Counted from the first letter of the stretch, positions 51,899 to 60,629 are shown. The stretch is 64,000 nt of DNA from Ruminococcus sp. (GCA_021205185.1 JAJPYB010000006.1:62001-126000), one strand, 5' to 3'. Program-made: numbers and translations. Notes: generated by a model not told the origin, from the sequence alone.

Positions 51899-52603
51899 TC
51901 ACCCTATCAACGCTGAAACTGCACCTATTGCAATCAAGTGAAGAGGATAAAACCAGTAGAAGAAGTATTTCATTCGCCACTTTCCTCGTTCTCCGCTATA
52001 AAGCGTCAACAGAATAATCGCAAAAAGTCCAAAATACTGCGTTCCGCCCCTGTCGATTGCTAACAAAAGCAAGCCTACCGAAAAGCCTATCAAGGGCATT
52101 ACCTTATTTTGCTTTGAACCGTCGTCGAAAATTTCTGCAAAGACGGGGAGCATAATTCCGAAAAAGCCGTAGTCAATTTTTACCCGTCTACAAAGAACAA
52201 ATACTGCTAAAATGCAAGCTATCGACAAAATCGCACTTAACGCTCCTTGTCTTACACCAGCGCAAGCCTGACCCTTAAAAAACTTTACTGCGCACAAAAC
52301 GCAAATTGAAAGAGAAAATGTAATAAGCACATTTAAAAAGATTTCTCTTGAATATACGTAATATCCGATTATGCACAAAATTCCGAGCGCAAAGACCTGA
52401 AGAAAGTATCTTAGCTTATTGTGGGTGTATTTACAGCCTTCATAAATAAAGTAGGAAAACAACGGGAATGAAAGCCTGCCAATAATTCTTAAAATGGTGA
52501 GATCAGGAAACAGCTCAGCTCCGATATGGTCTGTTACCATACAAACTGCAGCTATGATTTTTAACATATTCTGCGATAGCACACAAAGCTTTCGCTGCTC
52601 CAT
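51899..52603 (-). CDS. TraX-family membrane protein
   Basis: A 234-residue polytopic protein with seven or so membrane helices. The N-terminal LSQNMLKIIAAVCMVTDHIGAELFPD and RIIGRLSFPLFSYFIYEGCKYT are diagnostic of TraX, a family named after the F-plasmid pilin acetylase but widespread in Firmicute chromosomes. It may be an O- or N-acyltransferase acting at the membrane; the chromosomal members have no proven substrate. It starts 14 bases after the ABC exporter subunit and ends in a strong terminator, so it is the third gene of the TetR-controlled operon. Confidence 0.88.
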   Translation of the reverse strand: MEQRKLCVLSQNMLKIIAAVCMVTDHIGAELFPDLTILRIIGRLSFPLFSYFIYEGCKYTHNKLRYFLQVFALGILCIIGYYVYSREIFLNVLITFSLSICVLCAVKFFKGQACAGVRQGALSAILSIACILAVFVLCRRVKIDYGFFGIMLPVFAEIFDDGSKQNKVMPLIGFSVGLLLLAIDRGGTQYFGLFAIILLTLYSGERGKWRMKYFFYWFYPLHLIAIGAVSALIG

Positions 52604-52617
52604 ATAATCACCCCTTA

Positions 52618-54654
52618 TTAAGAAATTTGTTCAAACTGACTGTTGTAAAGCTCCGCATAGAAACCATTTTTATCAAGCAGCTGTTCGTGAGTTCCCTGCT
52701 CTACAATATCTCCGTTTCTCATTACTAGAATTATATCAGCATTTTTGATTGTTGACAAGCGATGTGCGATAACAAAGCTTGTGCGTTTATCTGTGAGCTT
52801 ATCCATAGCCTGCTGAGTAATCATTTCCGTCTTTGTATCAACGCTTGATGTAGCTTCGTCCAAAATAAGCATCGGGCTGTTTTGAATCATCGCTCTCGCA
52901 ATAGTCATAAGCTGCTTTTGTCCTGCGGAAATTGCAGTATTATCCCTCAAAACCGTGTCATAGCCATGCGGAAGCGCCTGAATGAAATGATGTATTCCGC
53001 AAGACTTACAAGCCTGTATCATCTGTTCGTCCGATACGCCCTGAGTGTTGTAAAGAAGATTTTCCTTAACCGTTCCTTCAAACAGCCATGTGTCCTGCAA
53101 AACCATTCCGAACTGACTGTGTACATTTTCTCTTGGAACCTCATCTGTTGGTATACCGTCAATTAAAATCTTTCCGCCAGTCGGCTCAAAGAATCGCATC
53201 AACAGATTTACCATAGTGGTCTTTCCTGCGCCGGTAGGCCCTACAATCGCAACCTTTTGTCCTCTTTTCACCTTAACGCTAAAGTTGTGAATAATTTCCT
53301 TTTCAGGAGCATTCGGGTACGCAAACTTTACGTTTCTAAACTCAACCTCACCGCGAACATTTTCGATTCTCTTAGTCTTTGCCGACTCGTCTTCCATTTC
53401 TTCCTCAGAAAGAAACTCAAATACACGCTCTGAAGCCGCCGCACAGGACTGAACCTGAGTCATAGCCTGAGCTATCTGACGTAAAGGAGATTCAAACAAA
53501 CGAGTGTAAATCAGGAAGGCTGTAATAACGCCGAATGTAATCTGACCATCGATTATCAAAGCTGCGCCGACAACGCAAACGGCAACATAGCCTAAATTTC
53601 CTATAAACGTCATCAACGGCTGCATCAAGCCTGACAAAAACTGCGAACGAAACTCTGCGTTTTTAACCTTCCTGTTCATTGAAGAAAACTTCTTTGTAAC
53701 CTTGCCCTCGGCGTTTAAAATACGAATTGCGTCGTGACCGCTGTACATTTCTTCAATATAGCCGTTAAGCTCTCCTAAGCTTCTCTGTCTTGCAGTAAAG
53801 TATTTCTGCGAACGACTCATAATTACTACCATCAGAACAAGTCCTAAAAGAGTTGCTACAACAGTCGTAGTTCCCATTATCCAGTTTGTATAGTACATCA
53901 TTATCAGACAGCCGATAAATTGAGCTACCGCAGTTACCAGATTTGACAGGCTGTTTGACATTGCCTGACCTATCATATCAACATCGTTTGTCATTCGTGA
54001 AAGCACATCGCCTGAGGCGTTGCCCGAAAAGTATTTAAGCGGCAAACGGTTGATTTTTGTATCAATGTCCCCTCTGAGTCTTCTTGCCGTTCGCTGAGTT
54101 ACAGTCTGCATAATGTAGTGCTGTACAAAATTACAAATAGCGCTCAAAAGGTAAATGCCAACCAGCAATATTGCAACGCTTAAAATGCCGTCCATATCAA
54201 TTCCGTCGTCTTCGTGCGCTTCCTGATATTCCTCACTTAGCGTTACGTTTGATAAAATTGCCTGCGAAAGCTCATTATCCGTATCGGTTAAATCAAGCTC
54301 TGCAAGGTCGACGTCCTCTATGCTTGTGCCTTCAGGAAGGTAATCCAAGATGTTAATTTCTCCGCTTGCAATCTGAGCTTGAACATCCTCTGCTATATCC
54401 TCAGTTGAAGCGCCGCCTGAAATTCCGTCGTAAATATAATCCGTAAGTCGGCTTATCTGATTAGGACCTATAATTGTGAAGACTGCGCCTGCTGCCGCTA
54501 AAACAAGCGCAAAGATAATAATGCCTGCCTGATTTCTGCAATATGAAATAAGCTTTTTAAGTGCGCCCCGCATATCGGTAGCTTTTTCGCCGCCGCCCAT
54601 TCCACGGCCCATTGGACCTCTTCTTGCAGGCATTCTGTTATTCGTTTGTGGCAT
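52618..54654 (-). CDS. ABC exporter half-transporter B (catalytically complete ATP site)
   Basis: A 678-residue type IV ABC exporter subunit: six membrane helices, then the ATPase with Walker A GPTGAGKTT, the altered signature ISAGQKQL and Walker B LILDEATSSVD with the catalytic Glu present. Between helices 1 and 2 lies an acidic external insertion of about 90 residues (near 70-160). It has a basic, glycine-rich N-terminus (RRGPMGRGMGGG). With the upstream half-transporter it should form a heterodimer like TM287/288, BmrCD or LmrCD, exporting drugs or lipids. ATG follows GAGGAGGTG; it starts 16 bases after the partner. Confidence 0.92.
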   Translation of the reverse strand: MPQTNNRMPARRGPMGRGMGGGEKATDMRGALKKLISYCRNQAGIIIFALVLAAAGAVFTIIGPNQISRLTDYIYDGISGGASTEDIAEDVQAQIASGEINILDYLPEGTSIEDVDLAELDLTDTDNELSQAILSNVTLSEEYQEAHEDDGIDMDGILSVAILLVGIYLLSAICNFVQHYIMQTVTQRTARRLRGDIDTKINRLPLKYFSGNASGDVLSRMTNDVDMIGQAMSNSLSNLVTAVAQFIGCLIMMYYTNWIMGTTTVVATLLGLVLMVVIMSRSQKYFTARQRSLGELNGYIEEMYSGHDAIRILNAEGKVTKKFSSMNRKVKNAEFRSQFLSGLMQPLMTFIGNLGYVAVCVVGAALIIDGQITFGVITAFLIYTRLFESPLRQIAQAMTQVQSCAAASERVFEFLSEEEMEDESAKTKRIENVRGEVEFRNVKFAYPNAPEKEIIHNFSVKVKRGQKVAIVGPTGAGKTTMVNLLMRFFEPTGGKILIDGIPTDEVPRENVHSQFGMVLQDTWLFEGTVKENLLYNTQGVSDEQMIQACKSCGIHHFIQALPHGYDTVLRDNTAISAGQKQLMTIARAMIQNSPMLILDEATSSVDTKTEMITQQAMDKLTDKRTSFVIAHRLSTIKNADIILVMRNGDIVEQGTHEQLLDKNGFYAELYNSQFEQIS

Positions 54655-54670
54655 AATTTATACACCTCCT

Positions 54671-56467
54671 CTATGCTTTTGCCGCAAGCTCGTCAGCTGA
54701 CAGCTGCGACAAAGCAATCTGCTTATAAACATCGCAATTTTCCATAAGCTCTTCGTGTGTGCCTATTCCTGCGACCTCACCATTATCAAGCACTACAATC
54801 CTGTCTGCGTGGCGAATCGTTCCGATTCTCTGAGCTACGATAAGGCAAGTAGTATCGCTCAGATCAGTTTTTATTCTCTGACGCAACATACGGTCTGTCT
54901 TGTAGTCAAGCGCTGAGAACGAATCGTCGAAGATAAGCACCTCTGGCTTCCTTGCGATCGCTCTGGCTATCGACAGCCTTTGCTTCTGACCTCCTGAAAG
55001 ATTTGAACCGCCCTGCGAAATCCAGCTTTCTTCGCCCTCGTCCATCGACTGAACAAAATCCTTAGCCTGTGCGATGTCAAGCGCTTTTTCAACGTCATCG
55101 TCTGTTATTTCTTGTCCGCTGTCGCCAAAGGTCATATTTCCCTTTACAGTATCCGCAAACAGCGTTGCCTTCTGAGCTATATAGCCTACCTTGTCATAAA
55201 GCGTCTGGAATGTATACTCTGAAACGTCCTTGCCGTCAAGGTAAACAGTTCCTTCGGTTGTATCGTAAAGTCTTGCGGCAAGTCCCGCAAGGGTCGACTT
55301 ACCGGAACCTGTAGTTCCGATAAACGCTACCGTTTCGCCCTTCTTAGCTGTAAACGAAATATGCTTCAAGCAATCCTCAGATGCGTCAGGATAACGGAAG
55401 GATACGTCCTTAAATTCAACGCTGCCCTTTTCATCAGATTCATCTCTTACACCTTCCTTGACATCAATATCGCAGTCTATAACCTCATTTATACGGTTTG
55501 CTGAAACCTGCGCACGAGGAAGCAGCATAAAGATCATCAAAAGCATTACGAACGACATTATTACGTAAAGCGCATAAGAGCTAAACGAAACTACGTCGCC
55601 AAGAAGAGTCGCTCTGTCGCTTACGGACGCCATTATTGCGGTTAGCGTTCCGCCTAGCGGCACTTCAATATCGTTTATAAGCCAAGCGCCTACATAGTAA
55701 ATTGCAACCGAAACGCAGCTTTGAACAAACATCATTATAGGCGACAAAAATGCCATTCCTCTTCCTGTAAAGAGCTGTGTTTTCATAAGGCTTGTGTTTG
55801 CGCCTTCAAATTTATCCTCTTGATACTTCTCTGCGTTAAAGGCTCTGACCACTCGAATACCTGTAAGATTTTCCTCCGTCATTCTGTTTACGTCGTCGAT
55901 TTGCCGCTGAACCTTTCTGAACTTCGGAATCATAATTGCAAGCAATACTACTAGCGCTCCTACTACAATAACTACCGCCGAAGCTACAACTGTTGAAAGC
56001 TGCCAGCTCTTTCCGATAATTTTTATTATCGCCCATATCGCCATAATCGGCGCACGAAGCATCATCTGAAGTCCCATAGCTATAATCATTTGTATCTGTG
56101 TGACATCGTTTGTTGTTCGGGTTATAAGGCTTGCGGTTGAAAACTTCTTTATCTCGCCGCTTCCCATTGCTGCAACCTTATCAAATAGCTTTGAACGAAT
56201 GTCGAATGAAAAATCAGCTGCTATCATGGCTGAAATGTATCCGACAATTACGGTGAAAAGGGCGCTGCACAATGCGCAGGCAAGCATTTTTCCGCCAGCT
56301 ATAAAGTATTCCGACAGCTCTTTTACCTCACTGCTGATCAAAACAGTAATTTCCGCTGTGTAATCAGGTAAACGCAAGTCGAAATAAACCTGGGCGCAGA
56401 CAAGAAGCAAGCACAGAAGTGCTAACCATCTGTCTTTAACCTTCATATTCCTGAAAATACGAATCAT
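54671..56467 (-). CDS. ABC exporter half-transporter A (degenerate ATP site)
   Basis: A 598-residue ABC exporter subunit with six membrane helices and an ATPase domain. Walker A is GTTGSGKST, the signature is the canonical LSGGQKQR, but the residue after Walker B is Asp instead of Glu (LIFDDSFSALD). This is the complement of the partner, which has a Glu but a non-canonical signature. The heterodimer would therefore hold one active and one degenerate site. ATG 56465-56467 follows AAGGAGG. It is the first gene of the operon and its leader carries an operator-like palindrome; a TetR regulator is divergent. Confidence 0.92.
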   Translation of the reverse strand: MIRIFRNMKVKDRWLALLCLLLVCAQVYFDLRLPDYTAEITVLISSEVKELSEYFIAGGKMLACALCSALFTVIVGYISAMIAADFSFDIRSKLFDKVAAMGSGEIKKFSTASLITRTTNDVTQIQMIIAMGLQMMLRAPIMAIWAIIKIIGKSWQLSTVVASAVVIVVGALVVLLAIMIPKFRKVQRQIDDVNRMTEENLTGIRVVRAFNAEKYQEDKFEGANTSLMKTQLFTGRGMAFLSPIMMFVQSCVSVAIYYVGAWLINDIEVPLGGTLTAIMASVSDRATLLGDVVSFSSYALYVIMSFVMLLMIFMLLPRAQVSANRINEVIDCDIDVKEGVRDESDEKGSVEFKDVSFRYPDASEDCLKHISFTAKKGETVAFIGTTGSGKSTLAGLAARLYDTTEGTVYLDGKDVSEYTFQTLYDKVGYIAQKATLFADTVKGNMTFGDSGQEITDDDVEKALDIAQAKDFVQSMDEGEESWISQGGSNLSGGQKQRLSIARAIARKPEVLIFDDSFSALDYKTDRMLRQRIKTDLSDTTCLIVAQRIGTIRHADRIVVLDNGEVAGIGTHEELMENCDVYKQIALSQLSADELAAKA

Positions 56468-56480
56468 AAAAAATTCCTCC

Positions 56481-56510
56481 TTGACAATTTCCAACAACCT
56501 GTTGTATAAT
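56481..56510 (+). promoter_or_regulatory. Candidate tetR promoter with operator in its spacer
   Basis: TTGACA (56481-56486), 18-base spacer, TATAAT (56505-56510), reading right toward tetR. Operator copy 1 fills the spacer, so repressor binding would exclude RNA polymerase. The leader would be about 190 bases. Confidence 0.55.
56490..56505. promoter_or_regulatory. TetR operator copy 1
   Basis: TCCAACAACCTGTTGT, containing the palindrome ACAAC-CT-GTTGT. It is identical over 16 bases to the copy at 56605-56620 and lies just before the ABC exporter start codon, in the leader of its transcript. Confidence 0.7.
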
Positions 56511-56517
56511 AGTGTTA

Positions 56518-56546
56518 ATTAAATGCGGCAAATTGCATCCTTGCAA
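56518..56546 (-). promoter_or_regulatory. Candidate ABC exporter operon promoter
   Basis: Minus strand TTGCAA (56541-56546), 17-base spacer, TTTAAT (56518-56523). Transcription would start near 56510, immediately before operator copy 1. Confidence 0.5.
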
Positions 56547-56604
56547 CCGTCGCTTAAATCACATACATTGAATTTTCGTCCAACGGTGAACCACGCCATC
56601 ATTA

Positions 56605-56620
56605 TCCAACAACCTGTTGT
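56605..56620. promoter_or_regulatory. TetR operator copy 2
   Basis: A 16-base exact repeat of the operator at 56490-56505, 115 bases away, between the exporter promoter and tetR. Spacing of about 11 helical turns would allow both dimers to lie on one face. Confidence 0.7.
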
Positions 56621-56703
56621 GTTATACTATTATACTCGCATAAAACGGAAACATCAACCCTCAATTTTTTAAAAACTGTCGGATGATTCTGGAGGAATGA
56701 AAA

Positions 56704-57267
56704 ATGAACAAGCAGCCTGAAGTTACAGAGAGAACGCGTCAGAAATTCGTTGACGCTTTCTGGTCGTTAGCTAAGGAAAAACCAATCAACAAAATCGCAG
56801 TCAGCGAGCTTACACGGCGAGCTGGCTACAACCGCAGTACCTTTTATGAGTATTTTTTGGATACCGAAGACCTTCTGTCTTACATCGAAGATACTCTTTT
56901 AAACGAAGTCAAGCAAACGATTCAATCAACGCTTCCTGAAGGAAACTCACCGATTGATATGTTTAAAGTTCTGTTTACAACTATGAACGAAGAGCTTTAT
57001 CTGCTGATAGGTCCAAATGGAGATTCTCGCTTTTTCCCTCGTGTAAGAACCGAATTAACGCCTATCATAAAAAGCTATCTTCCTATCTCAAATAATATTG
57101 AGCACTTCGATTATTTAACACGCTATGTACATTCAGCTATGTTCGGTCTGCTTCAGCATTGGAACGAACATGGCAAGAATCTAAGCGCTGAGGAAATGAG
57201 CGAAATGATGCAGAAATTAGTTTTGCATGGGCTGGTAGGCTATGTGGCGCCTGAGATTGATAAATAA
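56704..57267 (+). CDS. TetR-family transcriptional regulator
   Basis: A 187-residue repressor. The N-terminal helix-turn-helix lies near residues 28-50 (KIAVSELTRRAGYNRSTFYEYF), the hallmark of TetR proteins. The C-terminal ligand-binding half is helical with aromatic residues. It is divergent from the ABC exporter/TraX operon, and two identical 16-base palindromic sites lie between them. The likely design is repression of the exporter until a toxic ligand, presumably also the exported substrate, binds the regulator. The start follows GGAGGAATGAAAA. Confidence 0.92.
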   Translation: MNKQPEVTERTRQKFVDAFWSLAKEKPINKIAVSELTRRAGYNRSTFYEYFLDTEDLLSYIEDTLLNEVKQTIQSTLPEGNSPIDMFKVLFTTMNEELYLLIGPNGDSRFFPRVRTELTPIIKSYLPISNNIEHFDYLTRYVHSAMFGLLQHWNEHGKNLSAEEMSEMMQKLVLHGLVGYVAPEIDK

Positions 57268-57272
57268 AACAA

Positions 57273-57302
57273 CAAATCAGCAGCTGTTACGCTGCTGATT
57301 TG
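57273..57302. terminator. Shared tetR/lgt terminator; copy B of a repeated hairpin
   Basis: A 12-bp stem CAAATCAGCAGC/GCTGCTGATTTG with loop TGTTAC. It overlaps the last codons and stop of lgt, and serves the convergent tetR gene. Confidence 0.8.
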
Positions 57303-58096
57303 CTGTTTTCACTACTATATTTCATTTGCAATAATCTCGCTACCGAGAACATAAACAAAATTATGCTTATCCATTGAGAGGTTGAAAGTGCAAAAAGCTC
57401 GCCTCTTATTTCGTCGCCTCTGAAAAATTCAAGGATAAATCTCACGACAGGGTAAACCAGCATATAGACGTAAATAAGCTTGCCCTCCATTATTCCCTTT
57501 CGGAACAGATACAAAATCACTAAGAATATCAAGAGATTACAGCCTGCTTCTATAAGCTGAACCGGTATGCGAGTAACGCCGTTTATGTCGGGGTTTACCG
57601 TATTGTTGGTTATCTTAAAGCCCCAGCTCCACTCAATTCCATAGCAGCAGCCGCCAAAGAAGCAGCCTACTCTTCCGAAAACGTGAAAAAGCGGAATCGC
57701 AATGCTCAGCATATCAAACGCAAGCGGGCGGTTTATTGTCTTGAAAATCTTCGTGTAAAGAAATACTCCAAAGCAAGCTCCTAAAAAGCCGCCGTAGAAA
57801 ACCATTCCGCCGAACATATTTATAAAAATCGTCAAAGCTGTTGAAAAGTCAAGTCCTATTACGCTGTCTATCAAAGCTTTCGCAAATCTTAAATTTGTAA
57901 GTCCGAAAACTATATGACTTCCCAAGAAAAGTCCTCCGACTGTAAAAAGGCAAAGAATTATATAATCCTCATAAGCTATTTTCTCACGGCGCTTTGAAAC
58001 AAAAAACGCTGTGAAAAAGCTCACAAACATCCCCACCAGGGCAATAACTGAATATGTGCCTATTTGTCTTCCAAAAATTTCTATTATCGGGTACAT
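57287..58096 (-). CDS. lgt: Prolipoprotein diacylglyceryl transferase, Lgt family
   Basis: A 269-residue integral membrane enzyme with seven helices that attaches diacylglycerol to the lipobox cysteine of prolipoproteins. The N-terminal MYPIIEIFGRQIGTYSVIALVGM and the central HVFGRVGCFFGGCCYG, with the essential Arg of the family signature, identify it. The latter is the Clostridia-type variant of the RxGNFxNgE motif, with several cysteines. A late VYPVVRFILEFFRGDE stretch also fits. Some such variants are paralogues without proven transferase activity, so lgt is probable rather than certain. ATG 58094-58096 follows GCGGAGGTAAT. Confidence 0.85.
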   Translation of the reverse strand: MYPIIEIFGRQIGTYSVIALVGMFVSFFTAFFVSKRREKIAYEDYIILCLFTVGGLFLGSHIVFGLTNLRFAKALIDSVIGLDFSTALTIFINMFGGMVFYGGFLGACFGVFLYTKIFKTINRPLAFDMLSIAIPLFHVFGRVGCFFGGCCYGIEWSWGFKITNNTVNPDINGVTRIPVQLIEAGCNLLIFLVILYLFRKGIMEGKLIYVYMLVYPVVRFILEFFRGDEIRGELFALSTSQWISIILFMFSVARLLQMKYSSENSKSAA

Positions 58097-58107
58097 ATTA
58101 CCTCCGC

Positions 58108-58143
58108 AAAAAATCAACAGCCAATCTGACTACAAATTGGCTG
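58108..58143 (-). terminator. Terminator of the DUF4190-like pair
   Basis: CAGCCAAT/ATTGGCTG stem (58118-58125, 58136-58143) with a T-rich tail on the minus strand, just upstream of lgt. Confidence 0.75.
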
Positions 58144-58175
58144 CTACGATTTCAAATCAATTAAGGGTTGGTTTA

Positions 58176-58490
58176 TTAGTAAAGTGTGCTAAGACCAGCT
58201 GCTGTATCTGCTGCAGCACAAACTGCACAGCTGCCGCAAATAGTGCATGAGAACAAACCAATTGCAGAAAGAACTACACCAATAATTGAAAGAACAAGAC
58301 CTGCTGTTGCCAAACCTGATTTTGCGCCAGCTGCCTTAGCCTTCTTGCTGCCCATAACTGCAAGTACGATACTTACGACACCGCAAATTACTGTAACGAT
58401 GTTAAAATATGGTACCCAGAAGAATACGATAGATACGATACCCAAAACTAACGCAGTTGCAGACATACCCTTTCCTGTGCTTTGATCCAT
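58176..58490 (-). CDS. Small DUF4190-like membrane protein with cysteine cluster
   Basis: A 104-residue protein with two hydrophobic hairpins (about 10-44 and 58-82), the ALVLGIVSIVF and GLATAGLVLSIIGVVLSAIG repeats of DUF4190-like proteins. The C-terminus holds the cluster CTICGSCAVC within a short hydrophobic stretch. Function is unknown; such proteins are abundant in Firmicutes as membrane modulators. The start follows AAGGAGGTC. It is preceded by a relative with an N-terminal zinc ribbon, and both end in one terminator. Confidence 0.75.
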   Translation of the reverse strand: MDQSTGKGMSATALVLGIVSIVFFWVPYFNIVTVICGVVSIVLAVMGSKKAKAAGAKSGLATAGLVLSIIGVVLSAIGLFSCTICGSCAVCAAADTAAGLSTLY

Positions 58491-58589
58491 GAGAAAGACC
58501 TCCTTAAAAATGTGTATCTAAAATAAAGCGCAGCCTTTTGTCCAAACGCTATGACTACGCTTAATTTTCTAAAGCTGTTGTGCTATAGG

Positions 58590-59051
58590 TTATACTATAC
58601 TATAGAATAAACCCGTTCCAGCTGCGCAGGAAATAATAGATATAAGTATAAAAACAGCTCCAATAATACCAATTACAAGTCCTGCAATTGCCATTCCTTT
58701 ACCTCTTTGTGGAGTTCCCTGCTGTACGCTCTGGTTAATCTGCATCATACCGATAGCCGAAAGGATAAGTCCGACAATACTTGAAACACCGCAAATAAAA
58801 AGCGATACTAACGATACGACGAATCCTGCTACCGCAAGGCCGTTAAGCTTGCCCTCCGGATAAACTCCCGGCTGCTGATACTGCTGATAATCAGGCTGAA
58901 CAGGCTGAGCCGGCTGTGTTGGCTGATACTCGTTAAACTGTGGCTCTGGTGAAGCTGTTACGTCAGGCTCCTCTGCAACTGTCGTTCCGCAATTCGGGCA
59001 AAAAGCCGCAGCGTCTTCAATTTGCGCTCCGCAATTCTTACAAAATTTCAT
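58590..59051 (-). CDS. Zinc-ribbon plus DUF4190-like membrane protein
   Basis: A 153-residue protein with three parts. Residues 1-25 are a zinc ribbon, CKNCGAQIEDAAAFCPNC. Residues 30-68 form a Pro/Gln/Tyr-rich linker (QPAQPVQPDYQQYQQPG). Residues 70-150 are two membrane hairpins (AVAGFVVSLVSLFICGV and GKGMAIAGLVIGIIGAVFIL). The ribbon should face the cytosol and bind zinc. The function is unknown. ATG follows AAGGAGG. It has its own consensus promoter and lies 99 bases before a shorter relative, probably co-transcribed. Confidence 0.8.
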   Translation of the reverse strand: MKFCKNCGAQIEDAAAFCPNCGTTVAEEPDVTASPEPQFNEYQPTQPAQPVQPDYQQYQQPGVYPEGKLNGLAVAGFVVSLVSLFICGVSSIVGLILSAIGMMQINQSVQQGTPQRGKGMAIAGLVIGIIGAVFILISIISCAAGTGLFYSIV

Positions 59052-59208
59052 AAAAATCCTCCTTGTGTAGCTTTAGCGGGTTCCTCTTAAAAGCGTTGTT
59101 GAAAACGCCCTTAAAATATATGCTCAAAAAAGTATTTTCAGTATATTTTAAATCGTATGATCAGCTGAAATTCCACAAATATCACACAATCGCCTACATA
59201 CTATCACA

Positions 59209-59238
59209 ATTATAACACACGGATGAATAGGTTGTCAA
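59209..59238 (-). promoter_or_regulatory. Promoter of the zinc-ribbon/DUF4190 pair
   Basis: Minus strand TTGACA (59233-59238), 18-base spacer, TATAAT (59209-59214); the leader is about 150 bases. Confidence 0.8.
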
Positions 59239-59399
59239 TACAATTTCGGCGAAAAACGCAAAAACCCGACAATTTTGACTTATTTTGTCGAGTTATTTTA
59301 CATATATTTTGCTCTTAGATTACTTATTTGATTTACATATTAAGGGCAGTTTGGTTTGAGTGACTGAGATTGACATTCGACGACCATATTAAACACAAG

Positions 59400-59430
59400 T
59401 ACACCCCAGCCGTTTAGCGGTTGGGGTGTA
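59400..59430. terminator. 13-bp hairpin after dnaJ
   Basis: TACACCCCAGCCG/CGGTTGGGGTGTA stem with a five-base loop, 41 bases after the dnaJ stop. No T tract follows, so it may protect or slow the end of the heat-shock transcript rather than fully terminate it. Confidence 0.5.
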
Positions 59431-59471
59431 TACAAATCTCTGTCAATATTTTAGTGTTCGTTCAGGGCGTT

Positions 59472-60629
59472 TTATTTAAACATATCCTTTAGCTTTGAGA
59501 AGAAGGTTTCCCGTTTCTGGTAATTTTTATCACCAAGAGATTTATCAAATTCTCTCAGCTTATGTTCCTGCTCTTTGTTTAAATTCTTAGGAATTTCAAC
59601 GACAGCTCTCACATAATGGTCGCCATAGTCGGATCTGTTAAGCCGTTTGATTCCCTTGCCCTTTAGCCTGAAAACAGTATTTGTCTGCGTACCTGCGGGG
59701 ATATTATACTTTACCTTTCCGCTGATTGTCGGAACTGTAATTTCATCGCCCAGCGTCGCCTGAGCATAAGTAATAGGAATTTCCGTCCAGACGTCAAAGC
59801 CGTCACGCTCAAACATTTTGTCTGTCTTTACATAAACGGTTACGTTCAGGTCGCCGTTCGGTCCTCCGTTGGTTCCGCAATCTCCTGCGCCTGAAACTCG
59901 AAGTGTCTGTCCGTTGTCGATTCCTGCTGGAATTTCAATTTCTCTTGTTGAAGCGTTTCTGACGCTTCCTCTACCCGAACAGGTAGGACAAGGCTTTTCG
60001 ATAATTTTTCCTCTTCCGCCGCACCTTGAGCACACCTGCTCGCTGGTTATCGAGCCGAACGGAGTTCTCTGCTGAACCTGAACTCTACCGCTTCCGTGAC
60101 AATCAGGACAAGACTTTGCGGAGGTTCCCTTCTCACAGCCTGTTCCGTTACAGTCGGGGCATTTTTCAAGCCTGTTTACTCGAACGCTTATTCTCTTGCC
60201 CTTGCAGGCATCCATAAATTCTATAGTAACGCTTGCAGAAATATCCTGTCCTCTTCTCGGTGCGTTGGCGTTAGAACGCCTTGACGACGAGCCGCCAAAG
60301 CCGCTGCCGAAAAATCCCTCGAAAATGTCGTTTAAATCTCCAAATCCACTAAAGCCGCCGAAGCCTCCTGCTCCTGCGCCGCCTGCGCCAAAGTTCGGGT
60401 CTACTCCTGCGTGTCCGTATTGGTCGTATCTTGCTCTCTTTTCAGAATCTGAAAGCACCTCGTAAGCTTCGTTTACCTCTTTAAACTTCTCCTCGCAATC
60501 CTTATCTCCGGGATGAAGGTCGGGGTGATACTGCTTAGCAAGCTTTCTAAACGCTTTTTTCAGCTCCTCGTCGGTAGCTCCCTTTGAAACGCCCAGGACC
60601 TCATAATAATCTCGTTTTTGTTCTGCCAT
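59472..60629 (-). CDS. dnaJ: Chaperone DnaJ (Hsp40)
   Basis: A 385-residue type I Hsp40. The J domain has [10 protein letters not shown] with the HPD motif that triggers DnaK. A Gly/Phe-rich stretch (about 75-125, [16 protein letters not shown]) follows. Four zinc repeats come next: [24 protein letters not shown] and CPTCSGRG. The C-terminal substrate domains include [10 protein letters not shown]. It delivers unfolded clients to DnaK. ATG 60627-60629 follows AAGGAGTGG. It is the last gene of the hrcA-grpE-dnaK-dnaJ operon, separated from dnaK by 129 bases with a hairpin. Confidence 0.97.
   Translation of the reverse strand: MAEQKRDYYEVLGVSKGATDEELKKAFRKLAKQYHPDLHPGDKDCEEKFKEVNEAYEVLSDSEKRARYDQYGHAGVDPNFGAGGAGAGGFGGFSGFGDLNDIFEGFFGSGFGGSSSRRSNANAPRRGQDISASVTIEFMDACKGKRISVRVNRLEKCPDCNGTGCEKGTSAKSCPDCHGSGRVQVQQRTPFGSITSEQVCSRCGGRGKIIEKPCPTCSGRGSVRNASTREIEIPAGIDNGQTLRVSGAGDCGTNGGPNGDLNVTVYVKTDKMFERDGFDVWTEIPITYAQATLGDEITVPTISGKVKYNIPAGTQTNTVFRLKGKGIKRLNRSDYGDHYVRAVVEIPKNLNKEQEHKLREFDKSLGDKNYQKRETFFSKLKDMFK

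Larger units (their letters stand above)
59052..59471 (-). other. 420-base gap: promoter, leader and dnaJ-end hairpin
   Basis: It holds the leader and promoter of the zinc-ribbon gene on the left, a weak CGACAA/TTGTCG repeat near 59258-59281, and a 13-bp hairpin at 59400-59430. No open frame with a start signal is seen. Confidence 0.6.
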
